From Candidatus Omnitrophota bacterium (GTDB lineage: Bacteria > Omnitrophota > Gorgyraeia > Tantalellales > Tantalellaceae), in the NCBI GenBank assembly GCA_030617085.1, contig JAUWWB010000021.1, positions 1-10,261 on the forward strand: a stretch of DNA of 10,261 nucleotides, read 5' to 3'. Both the position numbers and the translations under genes were made by a program. Positions 1 through 6,103 of the stretch are shown piece after piece (within the stretch, counting starts at the first letter, position 1; each line of letters begins with the position of its first letter). The notes beneath the pieces are model-generated. The model did not search any database, was not told the origin of the DNA, and saw only the letters and a list, made by a program, of their open reading frames with translations.

Positions 1-846
1 GAGGACACCCTGGTCATCGTTATATCGCAGTCCGGGGAGACTGCCGATACCCTCGCGGCGCTGCGGGAAGCGAAGAAAAGAGGCGCACCGGTCCTGGCCA
101 TATGCAACGTCCTGGGAAGCTCCATCGCCCGCGAATCCGACGGGGTCATATACACCCATGCCGGGCTGGAGATAGCGGTTGCCTCCACGAAGGCCTATAC
201 GGCCCAGCTTGCCATACTGTATCTTTTCACCTTCTACCTTGCTTCCGTGACGAAAGAGGCGGCAGCGGACGGTTCGAGGTTTCTCGCGGACCTGCAAAAG
301 ATACCGTCCCGCGCGGACAGTATCCTTAAGCGGTATGTTTCCGGCCAGAACCGGCTGGCTGATTATGCCGCGGAATTCCACGAATACTACCTCGCCCGTA
401 ACAACAAGAGCTGCTTCCTTTACCTCGGGCGGAACATAAATTACCCCAACGCACTGGAGGGGGCGCTGAAGCTCAAGGAGATATCTTATATCAGTGCGGA
501 GGGGTACCCCGCGGGGGAGATGAAGCACGGGCCGATCGCCCTGATAGACGAGAACCCGTGGGTGGTCTGTATCGCGGTCGAGTCCGACACCTACGAGAAG
601 ATGCTGTCCAACATCCAGGAGATCAAGGCCAGGGGCGGGTTTATTATCGCCGTCGTCTCCGAGGGCGAGAAGATCCTGCGTAGCGGAAGGAAGAACTACC
701 TCATAGACATCCCCCGGGTCGACGAGGTGTTTTCGCCGCTGCTTGTCGCCATCCCGCTTCAGCTTTTGGCGTATTACGTGGCCGCCGAGTTCGGCTACGA
801 CATAGACCAGCCGCGAAACCTCGCGAAATCGGTTACCGTCGAGTAA
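1..846 (+). CDS. glmS: Glutamine-fructose-6-phosphate aminotransferase (isomerizing), C-terminal part
   Basis: Cytosolic enzyme that makes glucosamine-6-phosphate from fructose-6-phosphate and glutamine, the first step towards UDP-GlcNAc for peptidoglycan and lipid A. The reading frame is open from base 1, so the N-terminal glutaminase domain and the start of the isomerase lie outside the window; 281 C-terminal residues are present. Visible are the first SIS sugar-phosphate motif ISQSGETADTL (window residues 8-18), the STKAYTAQ segment, the second SIS region LGRNINYPNALEGALKLKEI, the catalytic-loop motif EMKHGPIALID (His about residue 176), and the invariant tail QPRNLAKSVTVE with its conserved lysine at about residue 276. 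The intact C-terminal tail argues that the enzyme is functional. rsmI follows after 16 bp, so the two are probably co-transcribed. Nothing unusual was seen in the part present. Confidence 0.97.
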   Translation, partial: EDTLVIVISQSGETADTLAALREAKKRGAPVLAICNVLGSSIARESDGVIYTHAGLEIAVASTKAYTAQLAILYLFTFYLASVTKEAAADGSRFLADLQKIPSRADSILKRYVSGQNRLADYAAEFHEYYLARNNKSCFLYLGRNINYPNALEGALKLKEISYISAEGYPAGEMKHGPIALIDENPWVVCIAVESDTYEKMLSNIQEIKARGGFIIAVVSEGEKILRSGRKNYLIDIPRVDEVFSPLLVAIPLQLLAYYVAAEFGYDIDQPRNLAKSVTVE

Positions 847-862
847 CGCCGGAAAAGAGAAA

Positions 863-1528
863 ATGCCGAAGGGAACCCTCTATATCGTAAGTACGCCTAT
901 AGGAAACCTTGAGGATATTACGCTCAGGGCGATGCGCGTGCTGAAGGAGGCGGATCTGATCGCGGCGGAGGATACGCGCAGGGCGAAGGTTCTGATGCGG
1001 GCTCATGGCATAGAAGGGGCTGTTACGAGCTTTCATTCGTACAATATGGCGCAGAAGACCCCGCAGCTTATCAGGGCGCTGCTGGACGGCAGGGATATCG
1101 CGCTGGTTTCCGATTCCGGCACGCCCGGCATATCCGACCCCGGAAGCGTGCTGATAGCCGAATGCATCAGCAGCGACATTCCGATTACCACGGTCCCCGG
1201 TCCCACGGCGTTCGTGGCCGCGCTGGTCCTCTCCGGCAAGCCGACGCACAAGTTCGTCTACGAAGGGTTTCTTTCCAGCAAGAAAGCGCGCCGCAGGAGA
1301 CAGCTGGAGATGCTGAAAAGCGAAGAAAGGACCGTGGTCCTCTACGAATCCCCGCACAGGATAGTGAAGTTCCTGGAAGATTTCATCGATATCATGGGCG
1401 ACCGCGAGATAGTCCTGGCGCGCGAAATAACAAAAAAGTTCGAAGAGGTCAGAAGAGAAAAAGCCAGCCGCCAGCTGGAACACTTCGCCGAAAGAAAACC
1501 CCGCGGCGAGTTCGTGGTCGTGTTTTAG
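863..1528 (+). CDS. rsmI: 16S rRNA (cytidine1402-2'-O)-methyltransferase, short form
   Basis: SAM-dependent methyltransferase of the tetrapyrrole-methylase fold that 2'-O-methylates C1402 in the decoding centre of 16S rRNA. The 221-residue protein has the family hallmarks in order: TPIGNLEDIT (11-20), AAEDTRR (34-40), SDSGTPGISDPG (83-94), VPGPTA (111-116), VVLYESPHRI (158-167) and the closing RGEFVVVF (214-221). It begins at ATG 863, 16 bp after glmS, preceded by a purine-rich GGAAAAGAG. Typical RsmI proteins (E. coli about 286 aa) continue some 50-60 residues past the RGEFVVV strand into a C-terminal helical extension; here the gene stops directly after that strand, and the last base of the stop codon is the first base of a GC-rich hairpin. 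The catalytic fold looks complete, so I expect activity. Co-transcription with glmS is likely. Confidence 0.95.
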   Translation: MPKGTLYIVSTPIGNLEDITLRAMRVLKEADLIAAEDTRRAKVLMRAHGIEGAVTSFHSYNMAQKTPQLIRALLDGRDIALVSDSGTPGISDPGSVLIAECISSDIPITTVPGPTAFVAALVLSGKPTHKFVYEGFLSSKKARRRRQLEMLKSEERTVVLYESPHRIVKFLEDFIDIMGDREIVLAREITKKFEEVRREKASRQLEHFAERKPRGEFVVVF

Positions 1529-1569
1529 GCCGGGCAACCCGCCTTCGGCGGGACCAAGCTTGCCCGGCC
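1528..1569. repeat. Two-tier GC-rich inverted repeat at the end of rsmI
   Basis: A perfect 10-bp outer stem (GGCCGGGCAA at 1528-1537 with TTGCCCGGCC at 1560-1569) encloses an inner stem CCCGCC (1538-1543) / GGCGGG (1547-1552) with a TTC loop. It starts at the last base of the rsmI stop codon. No T-run follows, so a standard intrinsic terminator is not supported; it may still mark the 3' end of the glmS-rsmI transcript. The inner CCCGCC/GGCGGG core recurs at 1593-1616 and 5975-5989, which suggests a small dispersed palindromic element. Confidence 0.75.
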
Positions 1570-1592
1570 ATCAATGCCCTGTACGGGGCCGC

Positions 1593-1616
1593 CCCGCCTT
1601 GGGCGCCTCTGGCGGG
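1593..1616. repeat. Second CCCGCC/GGCGGG inverted repeat
   Basis: CCCGCC at 1593-1598 and GGCGGG at 1611-1616 form a 6-bp stem around a 12-base loop. A further small palindrome, GCCC (1576-1579) / GGGC (1586-1589), lies just upstream, so 1528-1616 is a run of three GC-rich hairpins. The sequence changes sharply to AT-rich promoter-like DNA after about 1620. Same core as the elements at 1538-1552 and 5974-5990. Confidence 0.6.
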
Positions 1617-1640
1617 ACAGCCCTTAGCTTGCTTAAACTA

Positions 1641-1668
1641 TTGACTTTTTGGCCGTAGTTGTTAAAAT
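1641..1668 (+). promoter_or_regulatory. Putative sigma-70-type promoter for the ndk operon
   Basis: TTGACT (1641-1646, 5 of 6 to consensus) and TAAAAT (1663-1668, 5 of 6) are separated by 16 bp in an AT-rich stretch, about 67 bp before the ndk start. A second, weaker pair sits just downstream: TTGACG (1670-1675) with TAACTA (1691-1696, 15 bp) or TATCTA (1695-1700, 19 bp), so tandem promoters are possible. The position after a hairpin cluster and before the first gene of a tight operon supports the call. Based on sequence match only. Confidence 0.6.
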
Positions 1669-1734
1669 ATTGACGCGGGTGTTATGGTAATAACTATCTA
1701 TTTTTATTATCGGTAGAATATTGGAAGGGGAGAG

Positions 1735-2232
1735 ATGGGGGAGCAGACGCTTGTGTTGATAAAGCCTGATGGGCTTAAGAAGTCTTTGACGGGGAATGTT
1801 CTGACGAGGTTGTCGGAGACAAAGCTGGATATCATCGGGGCGAAGATGGTGCAGGTGTCGCGGGAGCTTGCGGAGGAGCATTACGGACACCTGAAGGATA
1901 AGCCTTTCTTTGAGGAGCTTATCAAGTATATCACGGGCGAGTATCACAAGAAGAAGGTCATGGCGCTGGTGTACTGGGGGGAGGGTGCCATCAAGAAGGT
2001 GAGGGATATCTGCGGGTCGACCAACCCGGAGGAAGCGGAGCCGGTTTCGATAAGGGGGGCCTACGGCAGGATCACTACGGCCGGCGTGTTCGAGAACGTC
2101 ATTCACGCTTCAGAGAATACCGCCGACGCGGAAAGGGAAATAAAGCTGTGGTTCGAGCCGGATGAGATAATAGTGGACATATATCCCGCGGCCGAGGTCG
2201 AGGAGACGAAAAAGAAACGGAGGTGGGCGTGA
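1735..2232 (+). CDS. ndk: Nucleoside diphosphate kinase
   Basis: Cytosolic enzyme that transfers the gamma phosphate from ATP to (d)NDPs through a phospho-histidine. The 165-residue protein opens with the family start EQTLVLIKPDGLKK and carries RGAYGRI (107-113) and the active-site motif NVIHASEN (121-128) with the catalytic His124; the bacterial consensus here is usually NxxHGSD, so HASE is a common variant. It is longer than the roughly 140-residue bacterial norm because of a short insertion around the TGEYHKKK stretch and a charged tail after residue 150. ATG 1735 is preceded by GGAAGGGGAG. The stop overlaps the next start by one base. The first half uses more G- and T-ending codons (ttg, ctt, gat) than the second half and the following genes. 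It is the first gene after the predicted promoter and hence probably the operon head. Confidence 0.96.
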   Translation: MGEQTLVLIKPDGLKKSLTGNVLTRLSETKLDIIGAKMVQVSRELAEEHYGHLKDKPFFEELIKYITGEYHKKKVMALVYWGEGAIKKVRDICGSTNPEEAEPVSIRGAYGRITTAGVFENVIHASENTADAEREIKLWFEPDEIIVDIYPAAEVEETKKKRRWA

Positions 2233-3167
2233 TGCCTGCATCGAACGCGAAGAAGAAAGCCGCGGCAAAAAGCGCGAAAAGCACGATAAGATCGATGACG
2301 GGGTTCGGCAAGGGCGCGGAGCAGAGCCCGTATGGGAAGATAACCGTGGAGATCAAGACGCTTAACCATAAAACGTTCAGCATCGGGGGCCTTTCGTTCA
2401 ACGGCTTTTTCCTGCTGGAGGAGAAGGTGAAAAAGGCGTTTGCGGGGAAGCTGTACCGCGGCAAGGTCTATATCAGGATAGCAAGGGAAACCACCGGCAG
2501 GGAGAAAGACATCCGGAGAATAGAGATAAACGAGAACACCGCCCGGGAGTACCTCAGGAAGATCAGAAAGATGCAGAAGGACCTCGGCGTCAAGGGGGAG
2601 ATACACCTCCGGGAGCTGATAAGTTTCCCGGGCGTCGTGGAAAGCAGCACGGAGCAGAAGGAAGAGAAGCTCTGGCCGTATATCAGGAAAGCCCTGGAGA
2701 AGGCGATAGACAGGGTGATCGAATACAGGAAAAGCGAAGGGCTGCGCCTGGCCAGGGATTTTAACGCCCGCCTGCGCAAGGTAGGGAAGAACACACAGGC
2801 CATCAAGAAATACGGGAAGCAGAGCATCGACGAGTACCGGAAAAAGCTCGTCCGGTCTATCAAGGCGGTCGCGGAGAATTTCGAGCCGGACAAGGGGAGG
2901 CTGGAATCGGAAGTGGCTCTCTTCGCCAGGAACTGCGATATAGCGGAAGAGATCACGCGCCTGGAAGGGCATGTAGACGCTTATAAAGACGCCATGGACC
3001 GCGCGAAAGCGGACGTGGGCAAGAAGCTTGACTTTATCGCCCAGGAGATGCAAAGGGAAGCGAACACGATAGGCGCGAAGTCAAGCGACTTCAGGATCTC
3101 CAAAGTCGTCATAGATGTGAAAAGCGAAATAGAAAAGATGCGCGAACAGATAAACAACGTCGAGTGA
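2232..3167 (+). CDS. yicC: YicC/YloC family endoribonuclease
   Basis: A member of the YicC family, whose E. coli and B. subtilis members have been described as endoribonucleases acting on RNA turnover. The 311-residue protein has the N-terminal signature RSMTGFG (20-26), the variant EIKTLNHKTF (40-49) where the family usually has a NSRF/NHRF-type motif, and the strongly conserved C-terminal domain LDFIAQEMQREANTIGAKSS (266-285) ending EKMREQINNVE. I place the start at ATG 2232, which overlaps the ndk stop as TGATG, because GGAGGTG (2219-2225) sits six bases upstream; a GTG at 2223 would put the ribosome site inside the gene. This gives an unusual Lys/Ala-rich leader of about 18 residues before the conserved core. 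A yicC-gmk-rpoZ-coaBC order is widespread in bacteria, which supports the identification. Confidence 0.93.
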   Translation: MPASNAKKKAAAKSAKSTIRSMTGFGKGAEQSPYGKITVEIKTLNHKTFSIGGLSFNGFFLLEEKVKKAFAGKLYRGKVYIRIARETTGREKDIRRIEINENTAREYLRKIRKMQKDLGVKGEIHLRELISFPGVVESSTEQKEEKLWPYIRKALEKAIDRVIEYRKSEGLRLARDFNARLRKVGKNTQAIKKYGKQSIDEYRKKLVRSIKAVAENFEPDKGRLESEVALFARNCDIAEEITRLEGHVDAYKDAMDRAKADVGKKLDFIAQEMQREANTIGAKSSDFRISKVVIDVKSEIEKMREQINNVE

Positions 3168-3177
3168 CCACGCTGGT

Positions 3178-3780
3178 ATGACACGGACAAGGGAAGCTCT
3201 TATAATTATTGTTTCCGCTCCGAGCGGGAGCGGGAAGACGACCGTGATCAACCGGCTGCTGGAGAAGATGCCGGGGATGAGGCGGTCCGTGTCGTATACG
3301 ACCAGGCAGCCCAGGGAGGGCGAGACGGATAAGGGTGATTACATCTTCGTCACGGTGGAGGAGTTCAGGGAAAAGATAGAGAAGAACGAGTTCCTGGAAT
3401 GGGAAGAGAACTTCAATAACTATTACGGCACTTCCAGGGAGCAGGTCCTGGAGGCGGTCGAAAAAGGCGAGGATATAATCCTGAGCATAGACGTAAAAGG
3501 GGCAAGGAAGGTGAAGGAGGTCTTCCCCCAGAGCGTGAGCATGTTCATCATGCCGCCGTCTGTCGAGGAGCTGGAAGCAAGGCTCAGGAAAAGGAACACG
3601 GACAAGGAAGCGCAGGTCTCCCTGCGGCTGGAAGAATCAAGGCGGGAGATGGAGGCCGCGGACGAATACGACTACCTGATCGTTAACGAAGAACTGGAAC
3701 AGGCGGTGGAAGAGCTGAGGGCGATAATCGAGGCGGAGAGGAAAAGCAGAGAACAAAACTCAAAAAAGGAAGAAAAATAG
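3178..3780 (+). CDS. gmk: Guanylate kinase
   Basis: Phosphorylates GMP to GDP with ATP, an essential step of GTP supply; it feeds the nucleoside diphosphate kinase encoded two genes upstream. The 200 residues show the P-loop APSGSGKTT (14-22), the GMP-binding region SVSYTTRQPREGE (37-49) and YYGTS (82-86), the IDVKGA segment (104-109) and the lid arginines near ARLRKR (134-139), all as expected; length is normal (about 200 aa). The tail is very charged. ATG 3178 lies 10 bp after yicC, with no convincing Shine-Dalgarno sequence before it, so translation may depend on coupling to yicC. The stop TAG shares its G with the GTG start of rpoZ. Confidence 0.97.
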   Translation: MTRTREALIIIVSAPSGSGKTTVINRLLEKMPGMRRSVSYTTRQPREGETDKGDYIFVTVEEFREKIEKNEFLEWEENFNNYYGTSREQVLEAVEKGEDIILSIDVKGARKVKEVFPQSVSMFIMPPSVEELEARLRKRNTDKEAQVSLRLEESRREMEAADEYDYLIVNEELEQAVEELRAIIEAERKSREQNSKKEEK

Positions 3781-3980
3781 TGGAAAAAGTATCACGAGAC
3801 AAATTGCTTGAAAGGGTCGGCAGTATTTACAAGCTGTGCAACCTGGCGGCGCTGAGGGCCATGGAGCTGAACAGCGGGATGAAAAAGCTGGTCGACGCGG
3901 ACCCCGGCGAGAAGGTCACCACCATAGCCATCAAGGAGATCGCCGAGGGCAAGGTGAGAAGGAAAGAGATCAAAGGATAG
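3780..3980 (+). CDS. rpoZ: DNA-directed RNA polymerase omega subunit
   Basis: Small subunit that helps assemble and stabilise beta' in RNA polymerase. The 66-residue protein has the family pattern: a start with DKLLERVGSIYKLCNLAALRA (residues 7-27), a following EKVTTIAIKEI stretch (44-54) and a GKV ending. E. coli omega is 91 aa; shorter forms of this size are common outside proteobacteria. The start is GTG 3780, overlapping the gmk stop by one base (TAGTG), with AAGGAAG seven bases upstream; no ATG is available at the right place. It sits between gmk and coaC, a typical position for rpoZ. Confidence 0.94.
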   Translation: MEKVSRDKLLERVGSIYKLCNLAALRAMELNSGMKKLVDADPGEKVTTIAIKEIAEGKVRRKEIKG

Positions 3981-3985
3981 TGGGT

Positions 3986-4525
3986 ATGGGGAAGAACATA
4001 CTCCTGGGCGTAACCGGCAGCATTGCCGCTTTCAAGGCGTGCGATCTTATCGGGCTATTGCGAAAAAAAGGATATTCCGTGCGGTGCGTCATGTCCCGGG
4101 ACGCTAAATGGTTTGTCACGCCGCTGACGCTGGAGACGCTTACGCAGAAAAAAGTGATCGATGACATGTTCGCGCTGCCCGGGGAAAGGAACCCCGCGCA
4201 TATTTCCCTGGCCGATGAGGCGGACCTTGCCCTGATCGCGCCCGCGACCGCCGACGTGATCGGGAAGATCGCCGCGGGCATCTGCGATGACATACTGACG
4301 TGCGCCATATGCGCTTCGGACCGTCCCGTGGCCTTCGCGCCGGCGATGAACGACACGATGTTCAAAAACCCGATCGTGCAGGACAACATAAAATATCTGA
4401 AGGAAAAGGGATATCATTTTATCGACCCCGTGGAAGGGCACCTGGCGTGCGGGCGGGAAGGAATGGGGCATCTGGCGCCGCTGGAAAATATAGTTGACGA
4501 AGTGGGAAAGATACTGGAGAAATGA
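3986..4525 (+). CDS. coaC: Phosphopantothenoylcysteine decarboxylase, stand-alone
   Basis: FMN-dependent decarboxylase that converts 4'-phosphopantothenoylcysteine to 4'-phosphopantetheine in coenzyme A synthesis. The 179 residues show the flavoprotein start LLGVTGSIAAFKA (6-18), AHISLADEADLALIAPATAD (71-90) with the expected catalytic His72, the substrate-clamp motif PAMN (119-122) and ACGREGMG (154-161) with the Cys155 that corresponds to the catalytic cysteine of E. coli Dfp. In most bacteria this domain is fused to CoaB; here it ends by itself. ATG 3986 has AAAGGA eight bases upstream; an in-frame GTG at 3980 overlapping the rpoZ stop is a less likely start. The end overlaps coaB as ATGA (4522-4525). 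Confidence 0.95.
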   Translation: MGKNILLGVTGSIAAFKACDLIGLLRKKGYSVRCVMSRDAKWFVTPLTLETLTQKKVIDDMFALPGERNPAHISLADEADLALIAPATADVIGKIAAGICDDILTCAICASDRPVAFAPAMNDTMFKNPIVQDNIKYLKEKGYHFIDPVEGHLACGREGMGHLAPLENIVDEVGKILEK

Positions 4526-5208
4526 CGAAGGCGCGCGCGATGCACGAGCACGAGGGACAGAAAAAAGGTCCCGAACGGGTGAGGAAGATCCTGGTGACCG
4601 CGGGGCCCACCATAGAGCCGCTGGATCCGATCAGGTATATTTCCAATCACTCCACCGGGACGATGGGCTATGAGATAGCCGGAGAGTGCGCCCGGCGCGG
4701 GTTTGACGTATGCCTCATAAGCGGCCCCGTCCACCTGTCTCCTCCTTCCGGCGTAGAGGTCGTGAAGGTCACCACGGCGCGGGAGATGAGAGACAGGGTG
4801 CTCGAACGGGTGGGAGAGAGCGATTGCCTGATCATGGCGGCGGCGGTCTGCGATTTCCGGCCCGGGAAGGTGGAGCGGCAAAAGATCAAGAAGCGCGGAG
4901 AGCTGAGGCTCAGGCTCGTGAAGAACCCGGATATCCTCCTGGAAGTGGGGCAAAGAGAAGGGCTTGTAAAAGTGGGGTTCGCCCTTGAGACGGAAAACCC
5001 TGTAGAAAACGGGAAGAATAAGCTCAGGGCAAAAGATCTCGACATGATCATCATCAATACGAAAAGCGAGGGCGCGGACCCGTTCGGCCCCGGCGAGAAA
5101 CGATACATGCTGATGGACAGAGGCGGCAACATCAGAGAGTTCAAAGATGTCATGAAAAGACAGATGGCGCGCGTTATTATCGGCGAGGTGGAAAAATATT
5201 TTGGATAG
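4522..5208 (+). CDS. coaB: Phosphopantothenate-cysteine ligase, stand-alone
   Basis: Joins cysteine to 4'-phosphopantothenate (CTP-dependent in most bacteria), the step just before CoaC. The 228-residue protein contains VTAGPTIEPLDPIRYISNHS (25-44) with the Asn42 that matches the conserved active-site Asn of the family, STGTMG, the Rossmann-like MAAAVCDFRP, the KNPDIL motif with its conserved lysine, VGFALETEN, and KLRAKDLDMIIIN. The start is uncertain: ATG 4522 overlaps the coaC stop (ATGA), but the GGAG before it is only two bases away; ATG 4540 (residue 7) has GAAGG eight bases upstream and would give 222 aa. About 20 unaligned charged residues precede the conserved core. The two products should act as a complex or in sequence, as the fused enzyme does. 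Confidence 0.94.
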   Translation: MTKARAMHEHEGQKKGPERVRKILVTAGPTIEPLDPIRYISNHSTGTMGYEIAGECARRGFDVCLISGPVHLSPPSGVEVVKVTTAREMRDRVLERVGESDCLIMAAAVCDFRPGKVERQKIKKRGELRLRLVKNPDILLEVGQREGLVKVGFALETENPVENGKNKLRAKDLDMIIINTKSEGADPFGPGEKRYMLMDRGGNIREFKDVMKRQMARVIIGEVEKYFG

Positions 5209-5641
5209 GACGACGTTCCGGGGGAATAAGGGCTTTACGATAAGCGAACTACTGTTCGTGCTTCTCATAGCGCTCATCGTGGCGGGGCTGATGATGCCGC
5301 TCATCCGGCACAGCCGGATAAGGAACGAAAGGATACTGTGCGCGAATAACCTGCGCGAGATAGGGCTGGGGCTCTACATTTACGCGAAAGAGCATGAAGG
5401 CGCGTTCCCGCCCGCGCTTAAGGCCCTTTATGACGAACAGTACCTGGCCGATGAGCGGGTGATGGATTGCCCCGCGACGAGGTCCACAGGGACGCCCGCC
5501 TCTCCGGACTACATGTACGTGCCCGGCTTAACCGTCAAGGATCCCTCGCTCCTCGCGCTCGCGGGCGACAATACCGACAGCCACGGCCACAATGGCAGGA
5601 ACGTACTTTACGTCAACGGCGCGGTGGGGTGGAAAGAATGA
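5201..5641 (+). CDS. Prepilin-like protein with N-terminal cleavage/methylation motif
   Basis: A 146-residue protein with a type IV prepilin/pseudopilin N-terminus: a short basic leader, the cleavage motif G11|FTISE (Glu16 at +5) and a hydrophobic helix at about 17-35. After it comes CANNLREIGLGLYIYAKEHEG (47-67) and near the end HGHNGRNVLYVNGAVGW, which resembles the small prepilin-like proteins abundant in Planctomycetes, Verrucomicrobia and relatives, where the final motif is normally DGHV; here it is NGAV. Cys47 and Cys90 could form a disulfide. Expected location is the inner membrane or a pseudopilus, after cleavage by a prepilin peptidase that is not in the window. The start is TTG 5201, eight bases inside coaB, with GAGGTGG (5185-5191) ahead of it; no ATG or GTG precedes the motif. 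Exact role unknown; no other secretion or pilus genes lie nearby. Confidence 0.85.
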   Translation: MDRTTFRGNKGFTISELLFVLLIALIVAGLMMPLIRHSRIRNERILCANNLREIGLGLYIYAKEHEGAFPPALKALYDEQYLADERVMDCPATRSTGTPASPDYMYVPGLTVKDPSLLALAGDNTDSHGHNGRNVLYVNGAVGWKE

Positions 5642-5646
5642 GGCAA

Positions 5647-5691
5647 TTGACATTTTCGCGTTATTGTGATAATTTAACTGATTGCTATAAC
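5647..5691 (+). promoter_or_regulatory. Putative promoter(s) for the tRNA-Cys/tRNA-Leu genes
   Basis: A consensus TTGACA (5647-5652) is followed after 15 bp by GATAAT (5668-5673) preceded by TGT, an extended -10 arrangement. An overlapping alternative is TTGTGA (5664-5669), 16 bp, TATAAC (5686-5691), also with a TG one base upstream. The region lies just after the prepilin-like gene and 40-60 bp before tRNA-Cys. No other structure was seen in 5642-5730. Sequence match only. Confidence 0.6.
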
Positions 5692-5730
5692 CTGAAATAC
5701 CAGATACAGTTAGAAAAGGCGGGATATCAA

Positions 5731-5804
5731 GGCGCGGTGGCCGAGTAGTTAGGCAGCGGTCTGCAAAACCGCGTACACCGGTGCGAATCCGGTCCGCGCC
5801 TCCA
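5731..5804 (+). tRNA. tRNA-Cys (anticodon GCA)
   Basis: A 74-nt gene with encoded CCA. The acceptor stem GGCGCGG (5731-5737) pairs with CCGCGCC (5794-5800), discriminator T5801, the family-typical U73 of tRNA-Cys. The anticodon stem GCGGT/ACCGC closes the loop CTGCAAA with anticodon GCA at 5763-5765. The T stem ACCGG (5777-5781) / CCGGT (5789-5793) is perfect. Two bases are unusual: the T loop reads TGCGAAT, so position 55 is G instead of the near-universal U, and the D loop reads AGTAGTT, so position 18 is A instead of G (G19 and C56 kept). All stems are intact, so it is likely functional. Confidence 0.95.
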
Positions 5805-5864
5805 TCGGCAGCACGTTGTGGTATTACCGGGTTCTTTGAAATGATAACCACGGCGGAACGATTC

Positions 5865-5952
5865 GGGCGGGTGGCGGAACTGGCAGACGCAAAGGACTTA
5901 AAATCCTTCGGTTGAATAAACCGTGAGGGTTCGATTCCCTCCTCGCCCACCA
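5865..5952 (+). tRNA. tRNA-Leu (anticodon UAA)
   Basis: An 88-nt type II tRNA with encoded CCA. Acceptor GGGCGGG (5865-5871) pairs with CTCGCCC (5942-5948) including one G-U pair; discriminator A5949. Anticodon stem AAGGA/TCCTT closes the loop CTTAAAA with TAA at 5899-5901. It has the long variable arm expected for leucine (CGGT...ACCG), a normal TTCGATT T loop and the D loop GG. It lies 60 bp after tRNA-Cys with no clear promoter between, so the two are probably one transcript. Confidence 0.96.
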
Positions 5953-5973
5953 CCGGGGAAATATTACGGGTTC

Positions 5974-5990
5974 GCCCGCCTCAGGCGGGC
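5974..5990. repeat. GC hairpin, third copy of the CCCGCC/GGCGGG core
   Basis: GCCCGCC (5974-5980) and GGCGGGC (5984-5990) form a 7-bp stem with a TCA loop, 22 bp after tRNA-Leu. No T-run follows. Its core matches the hairpins at 1538-1552 and 1593-1616. It may end the tRNA-Cys/Leu transcript, but a terminator cannot be claimed from the sequence. Confidence 0.65.
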
Positions 5991-6025
5991 TCCTGCGGAT
6001 CCGATAGAAAAATGGCGTCTATTGC

Positions 6026-6055
6026 TTGAATTGCCCTTGATGGTTGGCATATAAT
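6026..6055 (+). promoter_or_regulatory. Putative sigma-70-type promoter for tRNA-Val and thrS
   Basis: TTGAAT (6026-6031) and a perfect TATAAT (6050-6055) with an 18-bp spacer in AT-rich DNA. Predicted transcription would begin near 6062, about 40 bp before tRNA-Val. No other promoter-like sequence lies between this point and thrS, so it may serve the whole tRNA-Val-thrS-infC-rpmI-rplT unit. Confidence 0.65.
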
Positions 6056-6103
6056 ATTAGGGACAGGAAAGATTCTGATCAAGAACGGGACAATATTACG
6101 AGT

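Noticed and set aside
833..1537. Minus-strand open frame of 234 codons
   Set aside because: Antisense to rsmI, which shows all its motifs on the + strand.
1528..1620. Intrinsic terminator(s) after rsmI
   Set aside because: The stems are strong, but no T-run follows any of them, so they are listed as inverted repeats only.
2103..3053. Minus-strand open frame of 316 codons
   Set aside because: Antisense shadow of ndk and yicC with no domain.
4414..5304. Minus-strand open frame of 296 codons
   Set aside because: Antisense shadow of coaC, coaB and the prepilin-like gene, with no domain.
5528..5953. Minus-strand open frame of 141 codons over the tRNA region
   Set aside because: Its product contains EEGIEPSR and GADRIRTG, well-known false translations of the reverse strand of tRNA genes; it covers tRNA-Leu and tRNA-Cys.
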